Positions 6,992-13,247 of a stretch of DNA of 22,477 nucleotides are shown here, piece after piece (position 1 is the first letter of the stretch; every line of letters begins with the position of its first letter). The notes beneath the pieces were generated by a model, which had not been told where the DNA came from, did no database searches, and saw nothing but the letters and a program-made list of their open reading frames with translations. The DNA is from Halovenus sp. Lineage in GTDB: Archaea > Halobacteriota > Halobacteria > Halobacteriales > Haloarculaceae. The stretch covers positions 1 to 22,477 of the forward strand of contig PUNZ01000153.1 in assembly GCA_003551945.1 (NCBI GenBank), written 5' to 3'. Made by a program: the position numbers and the translations under genes.

Positions 6992-7873
6992 TCAGTTTGA
7001 TTCACGAGCCTCATCAGGCTGTCCAAAGTTTGGCCCTTCAACGGCCTCTCCGACAGGCGCATCGCCATCCCAGCGATAAAACCCTTCTCCAGCAGCTTGG
7101 CCAGTATATCCCGCCTCTACGAGTGCGTCAAGCAATGGCGGAGGGTCATATCGCTCACCCAATGCATCGGTTAGATGCAGTAACTCTGCTTGTCGCTTGG
7201 CGAGTCCAATCCTATCCGCGCGTTCAAGCGGACCGATAGGGTAGCGATATGTTTCGGTAAACAGCGTATCAACAGCAGAAACGCTCGTGACACCATCAGC
7301 AACGAGCCACATGGCCTCCGCTTCGATAGCAAGGGTCAATCGCGTCGAGGCTAACCCCGGTGCATCTCGGACGTAGATGGCAGTAGCGCCGATAGTCTCG
7401 GTAAATAGCTCGATACGATTGATAACTGAGTCTGCAGTTTGGTCAGTGACGACGATCTCGACCAAAGGGTCGCTTCCGTCCGTGACAAATTGTATTCCAA
7501 GCGCCCGTTCCGGGTGTCGCATACCCGCTGTTGCTGCTGTAATCGATTGCTCAGGATTGGCTGATAACACAACAACATCGTCGTCAACATACTGTTCGAT
7601 TGTTGCGAACTGTCGTTGCAATGCCCCCACATCATCAATGGCAGTTTCGATAACAATGTCGCTGCCAGCAACGGCAGCTTCTAATCCAGTTGTTCCTTCG
7701 ATAGTGAGCTCGTTGGACTGTGCTTTATCCGTTGCTTGTTGTTTAATGTGGTCCACAGCATCCATGACGCTGGTTGCGTCTTCGGCCCACAGTTGGACAG
7801 AACAGCCGGTTGTAGCACACGTCTGGGCAATTGCTCTCCCCTGCTCCCTGACACCCAGTACTGTGATATCCAT
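6992..7873 (-). CDS. Divergent 3-hydroxyacyl-CoA dehydrogenase-like protein lacking catalytic His
   Basis: The 293-residue protein has the fold pattern of short HADH enzymes: an N-terminal Rossmann domain (residues 1-165), the VRDAPGLASTRL junction and the C-terminal IGPLERADRIGL helix region, ending with AGEGFYRW. Key motifs have drifted. The dinucleotide loop is G7-V-R-E-Q-G12 rather than GxGxxG. The catalytic histidine of the GLHFFNP motif is Gln128 (ALGIQFVTDGSDP), and the partner Glu139 in PLVEI remains. Ordinary dehydrogenase activity on hydroxyacyl-CoA is therefore doubtful. The reading frame is intact, so it is not a simple pseudogene. It has its own TATA-like box and is 73 bases downstream of sopII on the same strand. 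Family membership is clear; function is open. Confidence 0.85.
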   Translation of the reverse strand: MDITVLGVREQGRAIAQTCATTGCSVQLWAEDATSVMDAVDHIKQQATDKAQSNELTIEGTTGLEAAVAGSDIVIETAIDDVGALQRQFATIEQYVDDDVVVLSANPEQSITAATAGMRHPERALGIQFVTDGSDPLVEIVVTDQTADSVINRIELFTETIGATAIYVRDAPGLASTRLTLAIEAEAMWLVADGVTSVSAVDTLFTETYRYPIGPLERADRIGLAKRQAELLHLTDALGERYDPPPLLDALVEAGYTGQAAGEGFYRWDGDAPVGEAVEGPNFGQPDEARESN

Positions 7874-7901
7874 ATGCCCTCAAAAGGTACTCAGTAAGTA
7901 A

Positions 7902-7909
7902 TGATTTAT
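7902..7909 (-). promoter_or_regulatory. TATA-like box for HADH-like gene
   Basis: Minus-strand ATAAATCA is centred about 32 bases before the ATG at 7873, which predicts a leader of about 5 bases. Confidence 0.5.
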
Positions 7910-7946
7910 GCATGGTTCCACATGGTTACGTTTCACTCCGCCCTGT

Positions 7947-8645
7947 TCAGTCAGCAGCGGCCTCCGTTCCAAGTGCAGCATCAGCGGTGTTCAACTGGCC
8001 AGAGAGGGCAATAAACCCGAACCCGATTTTTGCGACAACATCGAGATACGAGAGCACTAGTGAGGAGGTTTCCACGTTCATAAGCCCAAACCCGAACGGT
8101 GAGGTGAGCCAAATCGCTGGATACACCAACCACAACACCACTAAAAATGCTCGTAGTTTCCAGAACACTGCAACGGTTGTCGGGCTTTTCGTTCGAACTG
8201 CTCGGTCAAAGTCAGCGTAGGCATAGTAAATGACGCCAACGAATGTCAGACTACCTGCTGCGAAAAACACCGCGTTCAGGGGCATCGAGAAAAACGCACC
8301 CGCAAAGCCAAAGATGATTGTGAGTGCCATCAACGCTAGTGAGCGGGTGAGCGCCCTGCCAGCAACTCCAGCGAGTAAGCCTAGATAGAGGACGTGTAAC
8401 GGAGTGGTAAGCACCCAGTCGAGATACCGCATGGAGAACAACGGTTCGCCATCTTGCGTGTCTATGACACCGAAGTCGAACGCCATCAATACGTATGCCA
8501 CAACCGCAATCGCCGGAACTGCAACCAGTAGTGAGTATCGTCGCCAGTTTGTTCGTGGAACAAACCGGAAGCCATACGCAAGTGCAATCGTCCCAATCCC
8601 CATTGCAAATGCACCGAGCCAAAACCACGTACTGAGCATCGACAT
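7947..8645 (-). CDS. sopII: Sensory rhodopsin II (phoborhodopsin), seven-helix retinal protein
   Basis: The 232-residue protein has seven hydrophobic helices and the microbial-rhodopsin signature. Helix C reads R73-Y-L-D76-W77-V-L-T80-T-P, with the counter-ion Asp76. The proton-donor position (bacteriorhodopsin D96) is Tyr87, which speaks against a pump. Helix F has W172 and Y175-P. Helix G has YLD202-VVAK206, with the retinal Schiff-base lysine K206. The gene starts inside the last codon of htrII (TAATG overlap), the hallmark of the htrII-sopII phototaxis operon, and a perfect Shine-Dalgarno lies 6 bases upstream. Natronomonas SRII has Thr204 next to the lysine, important for signalling; this protein has Ala205. 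N190 replaces Thr189, while Tyr200 (Tyr199 in Natronomonas) is kept. The type II call rests mainly on gene order and transducer type. Confidence 0.92.
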   Translation of the reverse strand: MSMLSTWFWLGAFAMGIGTIALAYGFRFVPRTNWRRYSLLVAVPAIAVVAYVLMAFDFGVIDTQDGEPLFSMRYLDWVLTTPLHVLYLGLLAGVAGRALTRSLALMALTIIFGFAGAFFSMPLNAVFFAAGSLTFVGVIYYAYADFDRAVRTKSPTTVAVFWKLRAFLVVLWLVYPAIWLTSPFGFGLMNVETSSLVLSYLDVVAKIGFGFIALSGQLNTADAALGTEAAAD

Positions 8646-10948
8646 TACTGGTCACCTCCAATGACTGGAACCGTTTCACCGAGTTCATGTGAATCGGCCG
8701 AGACCGTAAACTGGTCCAACAGCTCACTCAGTGCAACAGCACGCTCATTGAGAACCGCCGCCGCGTCTGCAACGGATGCAATTGAGTCCGCTTGCTCGGC
8801 CGCAGCATCCGCAACCCGTTCAGTCTCTGTCTCGGTCTCTCGGCTCAGCTCGTTAAGCTCGTCGATGACCACCATCACCTCCTGTGCCGTTCGTGCCTGT
8901 TCGCCGGTTGCGGTGTCAATTTCTTGCATCCCACCATCAACTTCCGCGGTCAGTTCCAGAATCTGTTCGAGCGATTCGATGGCTTCCTCGACAGTTTCGG
9001 TACCGGAAGAGACGCGCTCACTCGTCGACTCCATCGTCTCAACCGTTTCCCCAGCCTGGGTTTGAATGCGGTCGATACGACTTTCGATATCGACAGCCGC
9101 ATCTCGAGTCTCTTCGGCCAAGTTCTTAATCTCGTCAGCGACGACTGCAAAACCATCTCCGCTTCCATCTGCCCGTGCTGCTTCGATGCTCGCATTCAGC
9201 GCAAGCATATTGGTCTGGTCAACAATCTCCGTGATGAGGTCAACGATGTTTCCGATCGCTTGGAGGTCCTCCGCTAGCGTCGTGATTTCATGGACACTTT
9301 TGTTCGTCTCCGTTTCGATTGCATTCATTTCCCTAATTGCTTTTTGTGCCGCTTCACGACCTGTTTTACCGGCCTCTCTTGCTCGTGTCGACGTTTCTGC
9401 TACCTCCGCAGCGGAGGACGCAACTTCCTCCGCCGTTGCAGACAATGCTTGCATCTGTGCAGTCCCCTGTTCTAGTTGTTTCCGCTGGGTTGTAGCATCT
9501 GTCCGAATCTCGGCTGTTGATGTGCGAACAGACTCGCTTGCACGTCCGACGGTTCGAGCATCCGATTCAGCAGCCGTACTTGCTTGTTCCACCTCCGTTG
9601 CGAATGACTTTGTTAGTGCAATCGTCTCCTCTAACGAATCAAGCGTCGTGTTGAGTTCCTCCCCGATGCTCTGCATTGATTGATTCGTACTGTCTGGCGA
9701 AACGCGGTCCGTGAAATTACCCGCTGCTGCTGCACTAAGTACCGAGCGATAGGCGTCTGCTTTTCGCTCCAACTCCTCGTTGACGCGTTCGATTTCGGCT
9801 CGCTCTGCAACCGCTTCCCGATGCGCCTGTTCGGCTTCCGTTCGTGCTTTCTCCGCGTTTTCTTGTGCCGTCTCCGCATCGGTGATTTGCTCACGAAGCG
9901 ATATCCGCATCGTCTCAAACGAAGCGTACAGTGAGCCAATCTCATCAGTCCGAGAGCTTTCGAGAGGAACCGCCAAATCACCATCCGCCATCTCCTCGGC
10001 CCGACCAGATAGCCGACGGAGCGACGTAATCGTGTTTGCTCCAACCGTCACCCCAACCAACCCAAGATTGATAACCGCCAAAAAGAGGAGACCAATGAGA
10101 TTTGAGTTGATTTGGTCACTCAGCGCAAACGCTGTCGCTGAATCCGTTGTCGACAGTACTCGCCAGTTTGTTTGCTCCAAGCCCGCAACTGCGAGTATGT
10201 CATCATCCACAGCGACATCATTGTTAACCGTCCCATCAGCAGTGTCACCAACCTCAGCCAGTGGCGAAGGCTCACCGAGTGTAGAGGCGTTTGGGTGAGC
10301 AAGATACTCGCCATCATCGGTAACCACGGCAATCTCTGTTTCCTCGCGTGAGAGTGCGCTATGGTCAGTCTGTGCCTGTAGGTCTGCCGTATACATCACG
10401 GCTTGCTCATCAGTTCCTTCGACCGGAGCGATGACCCCAATAATTGGTCCATCGTATCCACCAACGGATACAGATTCACTAATAATGGTCTCTCCTTGTG
10501 CTAGCTGAGCGAGTTCATCAGCCTCAGGAATGTCAATGTCTTGGCCCGTCTCAACTGCGTCATCTGAGCTTGCCTCAACGGTCATCGTATCGAGGTCAAT
10601 ATACTGTATGCCGACGACGTTCTCGGGGAGGTGGCCACGGTCAGAACGTTCATCTAGTCGTTCTTGAATCGCGGGTATCTCTCCATCGGTCACAACCACA
10701 GATGTCGCGGTCGTGCCAACCGACCGCTCCAACTGAGTGAGCCAGGAGTCCAGTACCTCAGCTTCGGACTGTGTTGTACTTGTCACCTCCATTTCGACAT
10801 CCTCTTCGAGCGTTGCAGCCGCTTGCATGCTAATAACGAGCCCAAAGCCAACCATGACGATAATCGTAAACGATAGCGCAACCCCCAATCGAGCAGCATA
10901 GCTTCGTTCGATAATACCGGGAAGAAGCGAGCTTCTTCTATCAGTCAT
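8645..10948 (-). CDS. htrII: Sensory rhodopsin II transducer HtrII with large extracellular domain
   Basis: HtrII relays the rhodopsin signal to CheA/CheW and the flagellar (archaellum) motor. The 767-residue product has a first membrane helix (about 19-42), a large extracellular domain (about 44-283; dCache-like, GVIAPVEGTDEQAVMY, EIAVVTDDGEYLAHPNASTL), a second helix (about 284-306), a HAMP domain (about 307-360), a second HAMP-like segment (about 395-445) and the methyl-accepting coiled coil. The hairpin tip is near 570-605 (DQTNMLALNASIEAARA, GFAVVADEIKNLAEE). Length and the extracellular domain match the Halobacterium salinarum HtrII form, which also senses serine, rather than the short Natronomonas form that lacks this domain. 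It should therefore be a dual light/chemical receptor. The last codons overlap the sopII ribosome-binding site and start. Confidence 0.94.
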   Translation of the reverse strand: MTDRRSSLLPGIIERSYAARLGVALSFTIIVMVGFGLVISMQAAATLEEDVEMEVTSTTQSEAEVLDSWLTQLERSVGTTATSVVVTDGEIPAIQERLDERSDRGHLPENVVGIQYIDLDTMTVEASSDDAVETGQDIDIPEADELAQLAQGETIISESVSVGGYDGPIIGVIAPVEGTDEQAVMYTADLQAQTDHSALSREETEIAVVTDDGEYLAHPNASTLGEPSPLAEVGDTADGTVNNDVAVDDDILAVAGLEQTNWRVLSTTDSATAFALSDQINSNLIGLLFLAVINLGLVGVTVGANTITSLRRLSGRAEEMADGDLAVPLESSRTDEIGSLYASFETMRISLREQITDAETAQENAEKARTEAEQAHREAVAERAEIERVNEELERKADAYRSVLSAAAAGNFTDRVSPDSTNQSMQSIGEELNTTLDSLEETIALTKSFATEVEQASTAAESDARTVGRASESVRTSTAEIRTDATTQRKQLEQGTAQMQALSATAEEVASSAAEVAETSTRAREAGKTGREAAQKAIREMNAIETETNKSVHEITTLAEDLQAIGNIVDLITEIVDQTNMLALNASIEAARADGSGDGFAVVADEIKNLAEETRDAAVDIESRIDRIQTQAGETVETMESTSERVSSGTETVEEAIESLEQILELTAEVDGGMQEIDTATGEQARTAQEVMVVIDELNELSRETETETERVADAAAEQADSIASVADAAAVLNERAVALSELLDQFTVSADSHELGETVPVIGGDQ
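8652..8659 (-). promoter_or_regulatory. Strong Shine-Dalgarno for sopII inside htrII
   Basis: Minus-strand GGAGGTGA lies 6 bases before the sopII ATG at 8645, within the codons for the final Gly-Gly-Asp of HtrII. It is a full match to the 16S rRNA 3' end. With the 1-base overlap of the TAA stop and ATG, it implies translational coupling of transducer and receptor. Confidence 0.8.
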
Positions 10949-10969
10949 ACGTGAACGCTCTCAGTGAGA

Positions 10970-10977
10970 TAGCTAAA
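10970..10977 (-). promoter_or_regulatory. TATA-like box for htrII-sopII operon
   Basis: Minus-strand TTTAGCTA is centred about 26 bases before the htrII ATG at 10948, suggesting a leaderless transcript. An inverted repeat lies directly upstream. Confidence 0.5.
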
Positions 10978-10981
10978 TCGG

Positions 10982-11003
10982 CATACCTCCCTGTGTAGGT
11001 ATG
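10982..11003. promoter_or_regulatory. Inverted repeat upstream of htrII promoter, possible regulator site
   Basis: CATACCT (10982-10988) and AGGTATG (10997-11003) form a perfect 7-base dyad with an 8-base spacer, ending only a few bases upstream of the TATA-like box for htrII. Position and symmetry fit a dimeric activator or repressor site. It could instead fold as a hairpin at the end of the upstream lipoprotein transcript, whose stop lies at 11036. Confidence 0.4.
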
Positions 11004-11035
11004 TCCTGTTGCCAGTTTCCTAACTAAATAGGTTG

Positions 11036-11443
11036 TTAGGATTCGTCGGTAAGTAACTCAGCCTCCGCCTCGTACTCGTCGCTTACGTTTCGACCGGGTT
11101 CATAGACATTTTCGAACGGGACGTAGACCTCCCTGGTTGAGCCTGTTGGAATCGTCAGCTCTTCCATCGTCTCCGTCCAGGTGTCCTCGGGAGAGTCCGA
11201 CCCATCAGGGACATACGAGAGTATTGTTTCAAGGTCCGTTTCCTGTGCATTTGGAAAATCATTTTCCATCTCTACGCGGACGACAATATCATTTGGATAG
11301 GTGCCCTCACGCTGGCCTTCCTGATGGATAACCCGGACATCGGTTACGAGAAAGTGGCCTTCTGCGCCGCCACAGCCGGCCAGCGAGACAGCCACTCCTG
11401 AACTCACTGCAGCAAGATATTGTCGTCGAGACGGTGTCTGCAT
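11036..11443 (-). CDS. Tat-exported lipoprotein of unknown function
   Basis: The 135-residue protein starts MQTPSRRQYLAAVSSGVAVS with a twin-arginine motif (R6-R7-Q-Y-L), a hydrophobic stretch and a lipobox L21-A-G-C24. It should be exported folded by the Tat system and lipid-anchored at Cys24 on the outer face, as is common in haloarchaea. The mature part (about 110 residues) is acidic and predicted mostly beta, with VTDVRVIHQEG and REVYVPFENVYEP, suggesting a small FxLYD- or immunoglobulin-like sandwich, but I do not recognise a specific family. It lies 64 bases after the unknown membrane protein and 87 bases before htrII on the same strand. A role linked to either neighbour is not demonstrable. 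Confidence 0.85.
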   Translation of the reverse strand: MQTPSRRQYLAAVSSGVAVSLAGCGGAEGHFLVTDVRVIHQEGQREGTYPNDIVVRVEMENDFPNAQETDLETILSYVPDGSDSPEDTWTETMEELTIPTGSTREVYVPFENVYEPGRNVSDEYEAEAELLTDES

Positions 11444-11507
11444 CTATGCCGTATATGTGTTTCAATCGCTTGAACGTTCCGAGAGTCATCGGTGGACAGC
11501 ACGGAGG

Positions 11508-12308
11508 TCAGGTTGTGGAAGGCTCAGCATCCGTGTCTGTAGGCTGGACTCGGGTCACGAGTGGCAGTGCGTTCTGCCGGACAAAGAGGAGATAATACGG
11601 AGCGGTTACCACGTAAAATGGTGGAAATGCACAGATAACAGCCCACAACAGTGGATTTCCGGTAAACGTTGTTTTTCCCCGCAGGCTCCACGCATCTAAG
11701 TAGACAGAAACTGGAAGGATGAGAAACGTCCCAACACCCCAAATGACAAAAAAGAAAAATGACTCGACAAGCGCACCGAGGCCGAAGAAACTAAACAGAG
11801 CAATGCTAATACTCGGAACCAACCCTGCCCACGCACCGTAGACCGCTCGTTCTGTTCCTCGCGTGTGACCCTCTGGGAGGAATGGAACATACTCGTTATC
11901 CTCCACCTGCAGCAGGATTCTCGACCCAATCAGTTGTTGAGGATCTTCAGGACTGGTTCCCGCTAGTTCTGCCAACTGGAGGAACTGTTCACTTGGTCCG
12001 GTCGCCGGCCACGGAAGATACGTTCTCACTTCGGAATCTCCAGATTCAGAAAGTACCAGACGAATTTCTAACGCCTCAAATGTCTCAATGTCCCGAGGGA
12101 AAGAGCTCGGTACGTCATTTTTTGAGACCGGTTCGATTGCACGTATTTCACCCCGTGCCTGCTCGCCAAACTCACCGAGCGGAAACCGAATCTGCGTCTC
12201 CTCTCCATCATCTGGCGCATCCGGCTTCGGAGGGCTGGTTTCCTTATTTTCTGACACAGATAGCGTTACTACGGCGGTCAGGTTAACACCTTGGCTTTCT
12301 TCATCCAC
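11508..12308 (-). CDS. Haloarchaeal membrane protein of unknown function
   Basis: The 266-residue protein has a soluble, acidic N-terminal half (residues 1-150) with beta-type segments such as TQIRFPLGEFGEQARGEI and RILLQVEDNEYVPFLPEG. Three likely membrane helices follow, at about 158-178, 181-204 (VESFFFFVIWGVGTFLILP) and 217-243 (LLWAVICAFPPFYVVTAPYY), with a short polar tail. No signal peptide is visible. I do not recognise the family. Start codons of this gene and the plus-strand gene at 12343 are only 34 bases apart, so their promoters must overlap. It may be co-transcribed with the downstream lipoprotein. Confidence 0.78.
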   Translation of the reverse strand: MDEESQGVNLTAVVTLSVSENKETSPPKPDAPDDGEETQIRFPLGEFGEQARGEIRAIEPVSKNDVPSSFPRDIETFEALEIRLVLSESGDSEVRTYLPWPATGPSEQFLQLAELAGTSPEDPQQLIGSRILLQVEDNEYVPFLPEGHTRGTERAVYGAWAGLVPSISIALFSFFGLGALVESFFFFVIWGVGTFLILPVSVYLDAWSLRGKTTFTGNPLLWAVICAFPPFYVVTAPYYLLFVRQNALPLVTRVQPTDTDAEPSTT

Positions 12309-12310
12309 AG

Positions 12311-12318
12311 TATTTTAG
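12311..12318 (+). promoter_or_regulatory. TATA-like box for the 108-aa gene, within a 34-base divergent gap
   Basis: TATTTTAG is centred about 28 bases before the plus-strand ATG at 12343 and sits right at the start codon of the minus-strand gene (12308). A minus-strand candidate, ATTATTCG at 12336-12343, overlaps the plus-strand ATG, so the two promoters would exclude each other. Confidence 0.5.
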
Positions 12319-12342
12319 GAGTGGGATGAGTGATGACGAATA

Positions 12343-12669
12343 ATGGCAGTCAGACCACCGACGAACGATACTGACGACCCCGAGAGTATCGAATTCGGGA
12401 TAGCAGCCATCGACGAACGATTGTCGCGGTGGGATGTGTCGTTTCCAGTTACAACGGCTGAACTTGCGGAGACATACGGTGAGGAGCAAATCCCCGTGAC
12501 TCCAAGCGGAAAGACGGTTCCGTTTCGAGCCGTGTTAACCCGCATTGAGACCGAGCACTTCGATAAACGCCAAGAACTGTTGAACACCCTTCACCCAGTT
12601 CTTGAAGCCGAACGCGAAAAACATTCCGGCGGTCTCATCAACCGATTACGGTCGCTTCTTCCGTTTTAA
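12343..12669 (+). CDS. DUF5789-like small haloarchaeal protein
   Basis: The 108-residue acidic protein contains FGIAAIDERLSRWDVSFPVT, TAELAETYGEEQIPVTPSGK and a phenylalanine-containing stretch FRAVLTRIETEHFDKRQELL, a pattern I associate with the haloarchaeal DUF5789 family (short proteins with a predicted alpha-beta fold and no known function). The assignment is from memory and moderate. The C-terminus is basic and hydrophobic (GLINRLRSLLPF). No catalytic motif is visible. It is divergent from the membrane-protein gene at 12308 and 184 bases upstream of the next plus-strand gene. Confidence 0.72.
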   Translation: MAVRPPTNDTDDPESIEFGIAAIDERLSRWDVSFPVTTAELAETYGEEQIPVTPSGKTVPFRAVLTRIETEHFDKRQELLNTLHPVLEAEREKHSGGLINRLRSLLPF

Positions 12670-12809
12670 CTGTTAGTCGCATCTAATACAGTGAGCGAGT
12701 GTTGTAACTGCTATCCCCACTGTGAAATAATCCCCATAACTTATGAGTTGGATTCAAAAAATGGCAATGGTACTTTTGCATCCATTCGCTCTACAATACT
12801 GGGAAAAGA

Positions 12810-12816
12810 TTTAAAA
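12810..12816 (+). promoter_or_regulatory. TATA-like box for the 83-aa membrane protein
   Basis: TTTAAAA lies about 41 bases before the ATG at 12854, predicting a leader of roughly 15 bases, just long enough to hold the Shine-Dalgarno at 12840-12847. Confidence 0.5.
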
Positions 12817-12839
12817 TGAATAAGCAATAATGTTGAAAC

Positions 12840-12847
12840 GGAGGTGA
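12840..12847 (+). promoter_or_regulatory. Strong Shine-Dalgarno for the 83-aa membrane protein
   Basis: GGAGGTGA ends 6 bases before the ATG at 12854, the same sequence and spacing as the sopII site. It is notable because most first genes in this window appear leaderless. Confidence 0.8.
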
Positions 12848-12853
12848 ACAAGT

Positions 12854-13105
12854 ATGGCAGTGAGTAGAGACACCGAGTATCGTCCACAGAGAACCTTTTG
12901 GAAGCAATTAGTCGGTCAACTGTCTCGGTACGATATGCTCCTGGCTGCCATACCATTGGTGCTTGCACTGTCGTTGGCAGTCTATGCAGTTCTTGCAGTG
13001 CCGTTTGAGATGGCGCTCGCTGGTGGTGCACTCGTCAGTGTGGTCTGTATCGCTGATGCACTCTATTTCCACCCACCAACTCAGTCCACCGAAGCAGAAT
13101 CGTAA
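12854..13105 (+). CDS. Small two-helix haloarchaeal membrane protein
   Basis: The 83-residue product has a basic, polar N-terminus of about 25 residues (MAVSRDTEYRPQRTFWKQLV), then two hydrophobic helices at about 28-48 (MLLAAIPLVLALSLAVYAVLA) and 52-72 (EMALAGGALVSVVCIADALY), then a short acidic tail. Both ends are predicted cytoplasmic by the positive-inside rule. I recognise the type as a recurring haloarchaeal small membrane protein but cannot name a function. A canonical Shine-Dalgarno and TATA-like element support the start. It is convergent with maeB, with 142 bases between stops. Confidence 0.8.
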   Translation: MAVSRDTEYRPQRTFWKQLVGQLSRYDMLLAAIPLVLALSLAVYAVLAVPFEMALAGGALVSVVCIADALYFHPPTQSTEAES

Positions 13106-13165
13106 CTACACCTGATTGGACCGACTGATTGTAACAAAACTGTTTGTTTCCGTCAATTTAGAATG

Positions 13166-13247
13166 AGGCACTAAAATTCCCACGCCTACAGAGTGAACCA
13201 CGTCAGCGGTGAGCGAGTAGGACGGGGTAAGTCACGCCGGTAAGTGT
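13166..13247 (-). other. Intergenic segment resembling a haloarchaeal IS200/IS605 element end (possible remnant)
   Basis: Between the small membrane gene and maeB, the minus strand reads through CTTACCGGCGTGACTTACC, a GC-rich stretch, and TGTAGGCGTGGGAATTTTAG. This resembles, from memory, the conserved 3' tail of haloarchaeal TnpB-encoding IS elements, where the omega RNA is located. No tnpB or tnpA frame is present here, so this would be a solo end or relic. The call rests on recollection of a sequence pattern and needs a nucleotide search. Confidence 0.25.

Noticed and set aside
9066..9683. Long serine-rich plus-strand frame antisense to htrII
   Set aside because: Serine-rich composition is expected opposite glutamate- and alanine-rich coiled-coil codons, and the real gene has clear MCP motifs.
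12688..12723. Inverted repeat ACAGTG/CACTGT with a 24-base loop after the 108-aa gene
   Set aside because: Stem of six with a long loop is within chance expectation; no T-run.
12691..13218. Ten-base direct repeat GTGAGCGAGT at 12691-12700 and 13209-13218, flanking the 83-aa gene
   Set aside because: Too short, low in complexity, and without terminal inverted repeats or a transposase, so not evidence of a mobile insertion.
13106..13247. Possible tRNA or structured RNA in the convergent gap before maeB
   Set aside because: No cloverleaf, T-loop GTTC-A pattern or acceptor stem could be drawn; only the weaker IS-end resemblance is retained.
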